From the NCBI GenBank assembly GCA_964390645.1, contig CAYMLL010000029.1, forward strand, positions 1 through 38,650: DNA of 38,650 nucleotides, in the 5' to 3' direction. Origin of the DNA: CAYMLL01 sp964390645. Lineage in GTDB: Bacteria; Planctomycetota; UBA8108. The first letter of the stretch is position 1, and each line of letters opens with the position of its first letter. The position numbers were made by a program, and so were the translations under genes. Positions 25,663-35,124 of this stretch are shown piece after piece. The notes below the pieces were generated by a model. It did not search any database. It had not been told where the DNA came from and worked only from the letters and a program-made list of their open reading frames with translations.

Positions 25663-25892
25663 GAAAGAAGCGCTCGGCCTCGCAGAGGGTGCAGGAATCG
25701 GAACCTCCCGATCCTCTCAGTAGAGCGATGTACCGCGGAAGAGTCCACGAAATTCCGCCCCCGATACCCGCTCGAACGCCTTCTTCGCGCCTTTCTGCCC
25801 GATCGACACTGTTCGTCGGCCGGAAAAACGCCGAAGGATACAACGATCTCTTGCGATCACGGAGCCGCTCCGTGAGCCTCGCATACCGATAA
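25663..25892. other. Intergenic sequence upstream of the J-domain-like gene
   Basis: This belongs to a 394-base gap between the divergent J-domain-like and Aas-like genes. I see no gene. A perfect 8-bp hairpin, TCACGGAG with CTCCGTGA (25857-25875, 3-base loop), lies in it without a T-run. A clear promoter for the J-domain-like gene is not visible. The rest of the gap is the element at 25893-26044. Confidence 0.4.
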
Positions 25893-26044
25893 CGGCCCGT
25901 TGAGAAAGCGCTTCGGATGTGAACGCGACTCACCGAGATCGACAATCCAGAATGCAGGTGATGCGGTGCCTTGTCGAGTTCTGACAACGAAGGGCCGGGG
26001 CGAAATGGCGAATTCCCCGCTGAACTGACTCCTTCAACGGGCTG
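25893..26044. repeat. Copy B of the roughly 155-bp intergenic element with terminal inverted repeats
   Basis: Same orientation as copy A. The right end lies 12 bases before the ATG of the Aas-like gene. The terminal repeats share an exact 9-base core: GCCCGTTGA at the left end and TCAACGGGC at the right end. Its left 24 bases match copy A at 18 positions, and the 16 right-terminal bases at 14. The total length differs from copy A by 6 bases, all of it left of an internal GAGATC. No frame is conserved between the copies. Confidence 0.6.
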
Positions 26045-26056
26045 ATAGCAACCGTG

Positions 26057-28204
26057 ATGAGCGACGATCGCATCGGCACTCCGGGTCCCGCCCTTGACGA
26101 CGTCTTCGCGCGTCTGCGTTGCCGGCTCTTCTATCGAGTCCGCGTCAAGGGGAGCGATCACCTTCCCAGAGTCCACGGCGCCCTCCTCGTCAGCAACCAT
26201 GTCTCCGTCGCCGATCCGATGCTCATCCGGCGAGCGATACGTCGCGCCCTCGGACGCGACGCCCTGTCCCGACTCGCGTTCATCGACTGCGACCCCGACG
26301 TGCCGGGTGCCGTCGACCAAGCCCTCGCGAAGGCGCGCGACGACATCCTGGCCGGCAAGCTCGTCTGCCTCTTCGCCGAGCGGACCATCGAGCGGGGCGC
26401 GAAGCTGCTACGCTTCACACGCGCCATGGAGAAAATCGTCGGCGGAAACAAGCTGCCGATCGTCCCGGTCGTCATCGACCGCCCCTGGGGAACCCTGGTC
26501 GAGCGACGCGAAGGCAAGATCCGCTGGAAGTGGCCACGACGATTCCCGTATCCCATCACGATTTGCTTCGGGGATCCCCTGCCACCGAACTCGACCGCTT
26601 TTCACGTCCGGCGTGTCGTTCAGGAACTCCAGGCGCAGCTGGTCGAACGACGCAAACGACGCGGCGAGACTCTCGGTACGAAGTTCTTGCGCACCGCGCG
26701 CCGCTTTCCCTTCCGGCAGGCCTTGTCGGACCATACCGGAAAGCGTCTGGTCTTTCTTCAGGCCCTGGCGGGAGCGCTGGTCGTACGCAAGCTCCTGTCG
26801 CGAAACATCGACGACAAGCCATACGGCGGCGCCCTGGTCAACGTCGCCCTGACGCTTCTCGGCAAGGTTTGCGTGAACCTCAACTACACCGCTTCCTCCG
26901 ACGCCTTCGAAGGCTGCCTCGCGAAGGCCGGCATCAAGACGATCGTCACGTCTCGGCTCTTCGTCAGGAAGCTCGGTTGGAGCGATCGCAGCGAGTTCCT
27001 CTACATGGAGGATCTCCGCAAGGAGGCCGGTTTCCTGCAGAAGCTCCAAGGAATGCTCCTCGCGATCTTCTTGCCGTCAGCTCTCCTCCGACGCCTCTTC
27101 TCCGCCTGTGACGATCCTGGAGCACCGGCCGCGGTGCTCTTCTCGAGCGGCTCGACCGGCGACCCGAAGGGGGTGATTCTCTCCCACTACAACCTGCTGT
27201 CGAACATCCAGGCGGTGGGCCAGAGCTTTCACCTGGCCGGGGAGGATCGTATCGTAGGGGTGCTCCCCTTCTTCCACGCCTTCGGCTACACGATCACGCT
27301 GTGGCTGCCGCTCGTGCTGGGGCACGGAGCGCTCTACAACCCGGACCCGCGCGATGGAAAGGCGATCGCGCATCTCGTCCGGGATCGAGGCGGCACTCTC
27401 CTCGTCGGGCCGCCGACCTTCGTCCAGATCTGGATGCGCCAGATCGAGGACCGGGACTTCGAGACGCTCCGCTACGCGCTCACCGGCGCGGAGAAGCTGA
27501 AGCCGGTGCTCGCTCGCAAGTTTCACGAGCGCTTCGGCATCCCGCTGCTGGAGGGGTACGGCGCAACAGAGGTGGCGCCGGTCGTCTCCATCAACACCTT
27601 CGATGTCGTCGATGGGGCAAACGTGGAGGTAGGACACAAGGAAGGCTCGCTCGGTCACCCACTCCCCGGTGTCGCCGTGAAGGTCCTCGACCTTTCCACG
27701 GAACAGGAGGTCGATGCTGGACGCGAAGGAATGCTCTGCGTCAAGGGACCGAACGTCATGGTCGGCTATCTCGATGATCCCGATCGCACCGCGGAGGTCT
27801 TGCGTGACGGCTGGTACATCACCGGCGACGTCGGCAAGATCGATGAGGATGGGTTCATCGAGATCACCGACCGTCTCAGCCGCTTCTCCAAGATCGGCGG
27901 CGAGATGATCCCGCACATCAAGGTCGAGTCCGAGCTGCAGGAAATCGTGCCGAGCGGGCGCTTCGGCGTCACGTCGGCGCCCGACGATCTTCGCGGGGAG
28001 CGTCTCGTGGTCGTCTACTCCCACCTCGACGCTCGCTGGAGCCCGAAGTCTCTCTGCGAGGCCCTGCACGATCGCGGCATCCCGAACCTCTGGATCCCAC
28101 GGCCGACAGCCTTCGTCGAGGTCGATGAGCTGCCACTGCTTGCGACTGGAAAGACCGACCTACGAGCCCTGAAGGAGATCGCCAACCGGAGCGGTTCGGG
28201 GTAG
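26057..28204 (+). CDS. Aas-like bifunctional acyltransferase / acyl-[ACP] synthetase
   Basis: 715 residues from ATG 26057 (a GTG directly before it would add one residue). Two domains are seen. The N-terminal PlsC-type acyltransferase has S-N-H48-V-S-V-A-D53-P, the H-x4-D catalytic pair, then LFAERTIERGAKLLRF and PIVPVVID. The AMP-binding domain from about residue 230 has VLFSSGSTGDPKGV (ATP/AMP motif, about 356-370), VLPFFHAFGYT, LRYALTGAEKL, EGYGATEVAPVVS and DGWYITGDVGKIDEDGFI. The length and order are those of E. coli Aas (acyl-ACP synthetase and 2-acylglycerophosphoethanolamine acyltransferase), which recycles lysophospholipids. No LplT-like transporter domain is fused. The stop TAG is 35 bases before the amidohydrolase start. 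Copy B of the intergenic element forms most of its leader region. Confidence 0.85.
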   Translation: MSDDRIGTPGPALDDVFARLRCRLFYRVRVKGSDHLPRVHGALLVSNHVSVADPMLIRRAIRRALGRDALSRLAFIDCDPDVPGAVDQALAKARDDILAGKLVCLFAERTIERGAKLLRFTRAMEKIVGGNKLPIVPVVIDRPWGTLVERREGKIRWKWPRRFPYPITICFGDPLPPNSTAFHVRRVVQELQAQLVERRKRRGETLGTKFLRTARRFPFRQALSDHTGKRLVFLQALAGALVVRKLLSRNIDDKPYGGALVNVALTLLGKVCVNLNYTASSDAFEGCLAKAGIKTIVTSRLFVRKLGWSDRSEFLYMEDLRKEAGFLQKLQGMLLAIFLPSALLRRLFSACDDPGAPAAVLFSSGSTGDPKGVILSHYNLLSNIQAVGQSFHLAGEDRIVGVLPFFHAFGYTITLWLPLVLGHGALYNPDPRDGKAIAHLVRDRGGTLLVGPPTFVQIWMRQIEDRDFETLRYALTGAEKLKPVLARKFHERFGIPLLEGYGATEVAPVVSINTFDVVDGANVEVGHKEGSLGHPLPGVAVKVLDLSTEQEVDAGREGMLCVKGPNVMVGYLDDPDRTAEVLRDGWYITGDVGKIDEDGFIEITDRLSRFSKIGGEMIPHIKVESELQEIVPSGRFGVTSAPDDLRGERLVVVYSHLDARWSPKSLCEALHDRGIPNLWIPRPTAFVEVDELPLLATGKTDLRALKEIANRSGSG

Positions 28205-28239
28205 CTCCCGTGAACGGATCAGCGTAGGCTCGATCGACG

Positions 28240-29928
28240 ATGTCGACCAGAGCTCTTCATATGCTGCTGTCGATCGGGCTCCTCGCGCCGTGCTCATGCT
28301 CGATCGTCTCGACGCCTGCCGCGATGGCGCCAACTCTCGTCCTTCATGGAGGGCGGATCTGGACCGGGGTCCAGGGGGCGCGTGAGGTCTCCGCCATCGC
28401 GATCGACGCGGACCGCATCGCCCTGCTCGGCACCGACACCGAGGTCCTCGCGCTCATCGGCGAAGACACACTTTGCGTCGACCTGCGCGGCCGGCGCGTG
28501 GTGCCCGGCTTCATCGATAGTCACGTTCATCTCCTCTCCGGCGGCGAAGGCCTTCTCGGCGGTGACCATCGCGACGCGGCGACGGAGGCAGAGCTTGCAA
28601 GACGCCTGGGAGACGTCGCGCGCGAGCTGCCGCCAGGCGCCTGGATCACGGCAGGCACGTGGGACCACGAGAACTGGCCGGGAGGAAAGCTGCCGACCCG
28701 ACTCCTGCTCGATCGTTTCACGCCCGATCACCCGGTCTTCATCTCGCGACTCGACGGTCACATGGCCCTCGCGAACTCCGTCGCGCTGCGTCTGGCCGGC
28801 GTTACCGCCGAGACCGCGGCGCCCGCCGGAGGAACGATCGTCAAGGACACAAGGACCGGCGAGCCCACCGGCGTGCTCAAGGACACCGCGATGGGACTCG
28901 TCTCCCGACACATCCCTCCACCGAGCCGGGAGGAGCTTCTCCGACGGGCGCGAGCGGCTCTACGTCACGCGGCGTCGCTCGGCGTCACCGGCGTCCACGA
29001 CATGCTCGGCTCGTACTCGCCGCTCGGCGTCTACCAGGAGCTACGCGATCGCGGGGAGCTGACGCTGCGCGTCACCGCCTACACGCCGATCGAGCTCCAC
29101 GAACGCTGGCGAAGGGTCGACGTGCGCCGCGGTTTCGGTGATTCGATGCTGAAGGTCAATGGCGTCAAGGCCTTTGCTGATGGCTCGCTGGGAGCGTCGA
29201 CGGCGCTCCTTTTCGACGCCTACGTCGACGCACCGGAAACCTACGGCCTGGCGGTAACCAGCCTCGCCGAGGGCGGCGAGATGGAGCGACAGGTGCAGTC
29301 GTGTGTCGACGCGGGTCTGCAGGTGGCGACGCACGCGATCGGGGACCGCGCAATTCACGAGATGCTCGACATCTACAGCCGTGTGCGACCGGGAAAGACG
29401 CGCGAGCTTCGCCTCCGAATCGAACATTCGCAGCACATCCACCCGAACGACCTGCCGCGCTACGCGGAGCTCGGCGTCATCGCCTCGATGCAACCCTTTC
29501 ACTGCTACGACGATGGCAAGTGGGCTCAGAAACGCATCGGTCCCGCACGCGCCAGGACGACCTACGCCTTTCGCGACCTCATCGACCTCGGGGCGCCGCT
29601 CGCGTTCGGGTCGGACTGGCCCGTGGCGACGCTTTCTCCGCTGGCCGGGATCTACGCGGCGGTGACACGCCACACGAACGGCGGCGGCCATCCCGACGGC
29701 TGGATACCCGAGCAGAAGATCAGTGTCGAGGAGGCGCTACGCGCGTACACGGCCGGCAGCGCGTGGGCAGCCCACGACGAGAATCACCTCGGCACGCTCG
29801 AGGTCGGAAAGCTCGCGGATCTCGTCGTGCTCGATCGCGACGTGCTCGCCATCACCGCGCCGGAGGTCCGGGACGTGCGCGTCGACATGACCATCGTCGG
29901 CGGACGGATCGTCCACGAAGCCCGCTGA
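28240..29928 (+). CDS. Exported YtcJ-like amidohydrolase
   Basis: 562 residues. The N-terminus (MLLSIGLLAPCSCSIV) is hydrophobic, with a possible but poor lipobox (L-A-P-C), so it is probably exported. The amidohydrolase 3 (YtcJ-like) fold follows: an N-terminal beta strand LVLHGGRIWTG, the metal motif GFIDSH95VH97LLSGG, FISRLDGHMALANS, VKAFADGSLGASTALLFD (a loop typical of this subfamily), VATHAIGDRAIHEMLD, LRIEHSQHIHPNDL, LAFGSDWPVATLSPLAGIYAAV (with the conserved Asp) and the C-terminal strand GTLEVGKLADLVVLDRD. The family hydrolyses C-N bonds in amides or N-acyl compounds, mostly with unknown substrates. It lies just 35 bases behind the Aas-like gene on the same strand, so co-transcription is possible. 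The 116 bases to the convergent glnE stop hold nothing notable. Confidence 0.85.
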   Translation: MSTRALHMLLSIGLLAPCSCSIVSTPAAMAPTLVLHGGRIWTGVQGAREVSAIAIDADRIALLGTDTEVLALIGEDTLCVDLRGRRVVPGFIDSHVHLLSGGEGLLGGDHRDAATEAELARRLGDVARELPPGAWITAGTWDHENWPGGKLPTRLLLDRFTPDHPVFISRLDGHMALANSVALRLAGVTAETAAPAGGTIVKDTRTGEPTGVLKDTAMGLVSRHIPPPSREELLRRARAALRHAASLGVTGVHDMLGSYSPLGVYQELRDRGELTLRVTAYTPIELHERWRRVDVRRGFGDSMLKVNGVKAFADGSLGASTALLFDAYVDAPETYGLAVTSLAEGGEMERQVQSCVDAGLQVATHAIGDRAIHEMLDIYSRVRPGKTRELRLRIEHSQHIHPNDLPRYAELGVIASMQPFHCYDDGKWAQKRIGPARARTTYAFRDLIDLGAPLAFGSDWPVATLSPLAGIYAAVTRHTNGGGHPDGWIPEQKISVEEALRAYTAGSAWAAHDENHLGTLEVGKLADLVVLDRDVLAITAPEVRDVRVDMTIVGGRIVHEAR

Positions 29929-30044
29929 CGGCTCTCGCGTCCACCGCGACTCCCGACTCGCTCGTCGTTCGGGACACTCCGACCGGCTTTTCCCGCAAGC
30001 AGACGGCACGACGGACACCGACTGCGCGGCGGACGACCGCAACG

Positions 30045-33000
30045 TCAACTCGCCGGGGCCGGGTCCGGACCCCGTCGGGGCTCCTTCAGCAGATGGCGCT
30101 CGTACATCCCCCGCACCCGCCGCAGCCGACTCTCCAGCTCCTCGCGGAAGACACCCGGACCGACACTCGACCCGAGTACACGGCGCGCGAGGGTCTCGAG
30201 CGCCTCGCCGTCGCGCGGCACGCTGTGCGTCTGCCTGTCGTGGAGAATCTGGAGATAGTGCTCGACGCGCCTGAGGAAGATGTAGTCCTCGCGGAGCACG
30301 TCGGCGGCTTCTCGTGAGAGCACCTCGTTGCTCGCCAGCTCCTCGAGCACCTCCAGCGTGTTGCCCGCCAGGAGTCCGGGGTGATCGGCCACGTGGACGA
30401 GCTGCAGCCCCTGGGCGAGGAACTCGATGTCGCGGATGCCGCCGCGCCCGTTCTTGACGTCGATGATGTTCGCGCCTGCGCGGAGGGCACTCCTGTTCAC
30501 CGCCTGCTCACGCAGCTTCTCGATCGACTCGGCGACGCTCTCCATATCACGCTTCTGCACCAGCAGCGGTCGCAGACGCTCGACGAACTCGTAGCCGACC
30601 TGCTGATTGCCGGCGATCGGACGGATCTTCAGCAGCGCCTGCATTTCCCAGAGACGCGCGGACTCACGGTAGTAGCGCTCGATCGAGTCAATCGATGAGA
30701 CGATCTCGCCGACGCCACCCCACGGACGCAGCCGCAGGTCGACACGGTACACGTAGCCTTCCTCCGTCACCGTCGAGAGGTCCGCGACGAGACGTTCGAC
30801 AACACGCGCCGCGGGGCCGGCCGGCGAGATGCTCGCGCCCTCCTCGTCGTAGACGCAGAGCAGATCGATGTCCGAGCTGTAGTTGAGCTCGCGACCGCCG
30901 AGCTTCCCGAAGGCGAGGATGCACGCACGATCCGGGAGGTCCGCCCCGGCCGTCGGTATCTCCTCCTCCTCGCGCAGACGCTTCCACACCTCCTGGAGGG
31001 TGACCTGGACGATACCGTCGGCGAGCGCACTGAGATCGGCAACCACCTCCTCGATCGACGCGCGCAGGCACATGTCGCGAACGCCGATGCGAAGCGTCTC
31101 GCGACGACGGAAGATCCGAAGGGTCTTCAGCCACGTCCCGTGATCGGGGCAGACCCCTGCCTGCACGCGCAGCTCCTTCTCGATCTCGCCCTTCTTGCGC
31201 CGGGCGCCCAGGTTGGCCGGAGTCGTGACCCAGTCGAAGAACTCCGGGTTGCGAATCAGCACGTCGGCGAGAAACTGGCTGCGCGAGAAGATGCCTACGA
31301 GGATACCGAGCCGCCTCGGCTGCGCGAGCAGCAGTCGGAAGTGCGCCTCCGGATCCGACAGCCGGCCCAGGAAGCGTTCCCAGTTATTGAGCCCCATGTC
31401 GGGATCCGGCTCGAATCGCAGACGGTCGCAGGCCAGAACGGCGAGGCCGCAGAAGACCTCGCGCCGGCTACCCGCGCCCGCCAACCGACGAAGATTGTCG
31501 TAGCTCGACTCGGGGCGCCGGAATCCGAGGCCCCCGAGCACCTTCAGCCGCAGCTCGTCGGCCGGCTCGTCGGCCAGGATGAGGTCGGCCGCATTGCCGA
31601 CGACGGGTCCCGGCAGCGACTCGGGGCCGAGTCGCCGCGCGACAAATGTCCGGACCGCCGCCGTACGAGTCTCGAACTCGAGGTGCAGACGCGCCTGTGG
31701 GTCGAGATCACCGTCCGGCCCGTAGCCCATACGACGCGCCAGATGGACGAACTCGTCGGACTCGAGCTCCGGCAGGAAGAGATCCTTCGCCGAGCCACGC
31801 AACATGCGGAGTCCGTTGATCAGCCGCCGAAAAAACTCGTACGCGGCGACCAGGCGCGAGCATTCATCCGACTCGAGCACACCGATGTCCTCGAGCGCAC
31901 GCAGCGCCTGGCGAATGCTCGCCGTCCGCAGCCGGTGATCCCTCTCCCCGTAGACGACCTGCAGATGCTGCACCGTGTACTCGAGGTCGACGAGCGCGCC
32001 GGCACTGAACTTCGCGTTGTCGATGCCTGCTCGCCGCTTCTCCTCGTACTGCTTCTCGCGCAGGCGCCTGAGCTCGTCGGTGTCGATCGTCCGCGAGAAG
32101 TAAAGATACTGATCACGAACGCGCTCCACCTGCGCGCCGAGCTCCCGATCACCGGCGATCGCGCGCATACGCACCAGGGCGAGCCGCTCCACCGAGTGCG
32201 CGCCACCTCCTGGGCCGTAGTAGCCGCAGAACTGCTCGAGGCTCGACGCCAGCGGTCCTGCCACGCCGTGCGGACGCAGTCGGAGGTCGACCTCGAAGAT
32301 ACCCTCGCGCTTCGCCCGGATGGCATTCGCCAGCTCCCGGGCGAGATTCGAGTAGAACTCCGTGTTCGAAAGCGACGTCTCGCCGTCGGTCCGGCCGTTG
32401 TCGCCGTAGACGACGAGCAGCTCGATGTCCGAAGCGTAACCGAGTGCCGAGCCGCCGAGCTTGCCGAGCCCGAAGACGGCGCTGGCAGCCTCGAGCCCCG
32501 CGACCGTCCGCGGTGTGCCGTGTCGGAGCACGAGCTCCTCGTGAACCACTGCGGTGAGACGCCGAACGACCTCCTCCGCAAGAGCTGTCAAACGCTCCGA
32601 GAAGCTCCGGAAATCGACGCTGTCGTCCAGAATATGCTCGAGGTCGATGCGAAAAATCTGCTCATCCTTGAACGCGTTGATCGCGCCCACACTGTCCTCG
32701 AAGGTCCGCGCACCTTCGAGCACCTCGTCCAGACGACGTGGAAGCTCGCCGACAGGAACGCTGATACGAGCATCGCGATCGAGACGCGGCGTCAGAATGG
32801 GCAGCAGCGACTCGTACTGCAGACGGATGAAGTCCTCCCACAAGAAGTCGCTGGCGCCGAGCAGCCGCGCAAGATCGCCCATCAGCCGAGGATCGGCGAG
32901 GGACTCGATCCACGCGTCACTCTGCGGCAGCGTCAGGAAGCGCTCGACCAGCTGCTCGAAACGTGACAACGCGCTGAAAGGGTCCGGCGCCGCGTCGAGG

Positions 33001-33866
33001 AAGTACGTGAACTGCTTCGTCAGTACCGCCACCAGCCGTATCCGGCTCAGCGCCTCCGGGTCGCGCACCGCGTCGCCACCGGCGTCCACGAAGTCGATCT
33101 CGTCGTGAATGCAACCGTGGGCGGTGCGGATGCGAACCCGCTCGATCGAGCAGCCCTGAAGGGCAAGGGCGTTGCTGAACGAGTAGAGAAACGCCGGAGT
33201 ATCCTGCGCGACGACCTTGAGACGAGTGAACGGACCGCTGTCGTTGTCGAAGCCTATATCGACCGGATAGAGCGCAGGTTGCGGGGACAGTCGCTCGTCG
33301 GAGAGCCGACGCTTGACGAGCTCGTTGACACGGTGCTTCGCGTTCTCTTCCGCCTCCCGGTTCCCGCTCTCCAGCAGCGAGACCACCTCCGCGAGGTCCG
33401 CGCGCACCTTCGCGACCCACTCGTCGTCGAGCAGCGCAGGATCCACCGAGCACCAGAAGTGGTCGACGATGCGACGGCGGTCGAAGCCGGGTCTGGGCGA
33501 GCGCCCCGATCGTGATCGACCGCCGCGACTCGCACCGCGATCGATCGCCTTGGCGTAGGTGAAGACGTCACCCGCGACGACTCCCGCGCCGGCGGCGCAG
33601 AGGACGCCGACGATCAGCGAGAAGACCGACGGGTAGTCGAAAGCGAGGATCGTGCAGTCGAGATAGCCGTCGGAGCGGGGTTCCACGAGAGCTTCGACGG
33701 GACGCTTCGGACCCAGCCGGGCGAGACCGTTCAAGTGAGCGACGACCGCGTCGAGCTCGAAGCGATCGAAGTACCCATCCTCGAGTCGCTGCAGATGGGC
33801 GCGCACCAGCTCCGGAGGGACGTCCGGGCACAGGGACTGCAGGTGGTGGGCGGTCGGCCGCATCAT
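30045..33866 (-). CDS. glnE: Glutamine synthetase adenylyltransferase/deadenylylase with N-terminal ACT-like region
   Basis: 1273 residues from ATG 33866; a GTG at 33938 would add 24. E. coli GlnE has about 950. The extra length is N-terminal. Two segments there resemble ACT domains: residues about 67-106 (LDCTILAFDYPSVFSLIVGV) and 213-266 (FTRLKVVAQDTPAFLYSFSN, then CSIERVRIRT), in the style of the C-terminal ACT pair of GlnD. The rest is canonical: first nucleotidyltransferase LGKLGGSALGYASDIELLVV (about 466-486) with VDLRLRPHGVAG, and second LAFGKLGGRELNYSSDIDLL (about 983-1003) with VDLRLRPWGGVGE, each followed by a helical GlnE domain (GRGGIRDIEFLAQGLQLVH). GlnE adenylylates glutamine synthetase when nitrogen is plentiful and reverses it when nitrogen is scarce. 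The ACT-like part could sense an amino acid directly. No glnA, glnB or glnD is in the window. Confidence 0.9.
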   Translation of the reverse strand: MMRPTAHHLQSLCPDVPPELVRAHLQRLEDGYFDRFELDAVVAHLNGLARLGPKRPVEALVEPRSDGYLDCTILAFDYPSVFSLIVGVLCAAGAGVVAGDVFTYAKAIDRGASRGGRSRSGRSPRPGFDRRRIVDHFWCSVDPALLDDEWVAKVRADLAEVVSLLESGNREAEENAKHRVNELVKRRLSDERLSPQPALYPVDIGFDNDSGPFTRLKVVAQDTPAFLYSFSNALALQGCSIERVRIRTAHGCIHDEIDFVDAGGDAVRDPEALSRIRLVAVLTKQFTYFLDAAPDPFSALSRFEQLVERFLTLPQSDAWIESLADPRLMGDLARLLGASDFLWEDFIRLQYESLLPILTPRLDRDARISVPVGELPRRLDEVLEGARTFEDSVGAINAFKDEQIFRIDLEHILDDSVDFRSFSERLTALAEEVVRRLTAVVHEELVLRHGTPRTVAGLEAASAVFGLGKLGGSALGYASDIELLVVYGDNGRTDGETSLSNTEFYSNLARELANAIRAKREGIFEVDLRLRPHGVAGPLASSLEQFCGYYGPGGGAHSVERLALVRMRAIAGDRELGAQVERVRDQYLYFSRTIDTDELRRLREKQYEEKRRAGIDNAKFSAGALVDLEYTVQHLQVVYGERDHRLRTASIRQALRALEDIGVLESDECSRLVAAYEFFRRLINGLRMLRGSAKDLFLPELESDEFVHLARRMGYGPDGDLDPQARLHLEFETRTAAVRTFVARRLGPESLPGPVVGNAADLILADEPADELRLKVLGGLGFRRPESSYDNLRRLAGAGSRREVFCGLAVLACDRLRFEPDPDMGLNNWERFLGRLSDPEAHFRLLLAQPRRLGILVGIFSRSQFLADVLIRNPEFFDWVTTPANLGARRKKGEIEKELRVQAGVCPDHGTWLKTLRIFRRRETLRIGVRDMCLRASIEEVVADLSALADGIVQVTLQEVWKRLREEEEIPTAGADLPDRACILAFGKLGGRELNYSSDIDLLCVYDEEGASISPAGPAARVVERLVADLSTVTEEGYVYRVDLRLRPWGGVGEIVSSIDSIERYYRESARLWEMQALLKIRPIAGNQQVGYEFVERLRPLLVQKRDMESVAESIEKLREQAVNRSALRAGANIIDVKNGRGGIRDIEFLAQGLQLVHVADHPGLLAGNTLEVLEELASNEVLSREAADVLREDYIFLRRVEHYLQILHDRQTHSVPRDGEALETLARRVLGSSVGPGVFREELESRLRRVRGMYERHLLKEPRRGPDPAPAS

Positions 33867-33981
33867 CGAGCAGACTACGGCGACCGGGCGCCGGCTACAA
33901 ACATCGATTCCGAGGCGACCACCGGGGCGTCTCGGCACCGCCTGCGGTGACCGGCGCGAAGAGAAGATACCGTGCGCCGGT

Positions 33982-35124
33982 CTACTTCGAGGACCTCTTC
34001 TTCGGTCGCGACGGGCTCTTCGGCGCGCTCTTCACGGGGACGTACTCGTGGTCACGCTTGCGCAGCACCTTCGCGGCGAGGATCGTGTCGCCCTTCTTCA
34101 GACCACGCAGAACGGCCAGGCCGTCGAGAACCCGCCCGAAGACCGTGTGAACGCCGTTGAGGTGGGCGGTCGGCACCTGCGTGATGAAGAACTGCGAGCC
34201 TCCGGTGTCCCTGCCCTCGTGAGCCATGCTCAGGCTGCCGGAGAAGTGCCGGCGCGCGCTCTTCGCGGTGCACTCGCAAGGGATCGTGTAGCCCGGGCCG
34301 CCCTGGCCGTCGTTGTCGGGGTCGTCGTCGCGTGTGTTCGGATCGCCACACTGGACGATCGACAGCGGCTCCGCCCGGTGAAAGGCGAGGCCGTCGTAGA
34401 ACCCCCTCTCCACGAGGTGGATGAAGTTGGCGACGGTGCCGGGCGCCTCGTTCTCGAAGAGCTCGACCCGGATCTCCCCGCGCGATGTCTTCAGGAGCAC
34501 ACGCGGCAGGTCGTCAGCCTCCTTCTCCTTGCCGCGCAGCTCACGCTCCTTCGACCAGTACGGGAGGCTGTCGGCGGTGGCCTTCTCGAAGTGACCGTAC
34601 GAGGAATCGAGGCGGCCGGCGCCCACCTCGCGAGCCTTCAGGAAATAGCGCGCCGCCTTCTGGAACCGGTGCTCGGAGTAGTAGGCCGTGGCGGCGGCCT
34701 GGTAGGCGACGTGCAGGTAGGACCGGTCCTCGATCAGTGCCTCCGCGATCCGACGCGCGTCCTCGAATCTGTGATACTGGGTGAGGACGGCCAGCATGCG
34801 CGCGAGATTCCTGCGCACGAGCTCATCCTGCGGCGCCTTGTCGTAGGCGGGTGGAAAGGTGCGGACAACCTCTTCCCAGGCGGTGTCGTAGGACCGCTGC
34901 ATCGCCCGACTCCGGGAGCGGATCACGAGCCGACGAAAATCGCTCGTCGACGCGCTGCGGAACTCCTTCATCAATCCGTCGAGCTTCACCTGAAGCTCCT
35001 CGACCTGCTTCCAGGCTCGGTGATAGTCGGCAACGGGATCGACGCCGCAGACTCCGGCCGAGACGGCGAAGAGCGACGACGAGCTCACCACGACCACGGG
35101 CAGGGCGAACGGGATGCGACACAT
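33982..35124 (-). CDS. Exported cyclophilin-type peptidyl-prolyl cis-trans isomerase
   Basis: 380 residues. The ATG at 35124 starts a signal peptide (FALPVVVVSSSSLFAVSAGV), so the protein is exported; the longer frame adds nothing recognisable. Residues about 30-195 are helical with TPR-like phrases (VRRNLARMLAVLTQYHRFEDARRIAEAL, AYYSEHRFQKAARYFLKA). The cyclophilin domain follows at about 210-360: VLLKTSRGEIRVELFENEAPGTVANFIHLV, FYDGLAFHRAEP (F-H-R carries the catalytic Arg), DTGGSQFFITQVPTAHLNG and HTVFGRVLDGLAVL. The usual Q-x-G-D-P is present as VQCGDP. The C-terminus is a basic tail (PKSPSRPKKRSSK). It probably assists folding of envelope proteins. It lies 115 bases upstream of glnE on the same strand; the minus-strand order is PPIase then glnE. 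Confidence 0.85.
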   Translation of the reverse strand: MCRIPFALPVVVVSSSSLFAVSAGVCGVDPVADYHRAWKQVEELQVKLDGLMKEFRSASTSDFRRLVIRSRSRAMQRSYDTAWEEVVRTFPPAYDKAPQDELVRRNLARMLAVLTQYHRFEDARRIAEALIEDRSYLHVAYQAAATAYYSEHRFQKAARYFLKAREVGAGRLDSSYGHFEKATADSLPYWSKERELRGKEKEADDLPRVLLKTSRGEIRVELFENEAPGTVANFIHLVERGFYDGLAFHRAEPLSIVQCGDPNTRDDDPDNDGQGGPGYTIPCECTAKSARRHFSGSLSMAHEGRDTGGSQFFITQVPTAHLNGVHTVFGRVLDGLAVLRGLKKGDTILAAKVLRKRDHEYVPVKSAPKSPSRPKKRSSK

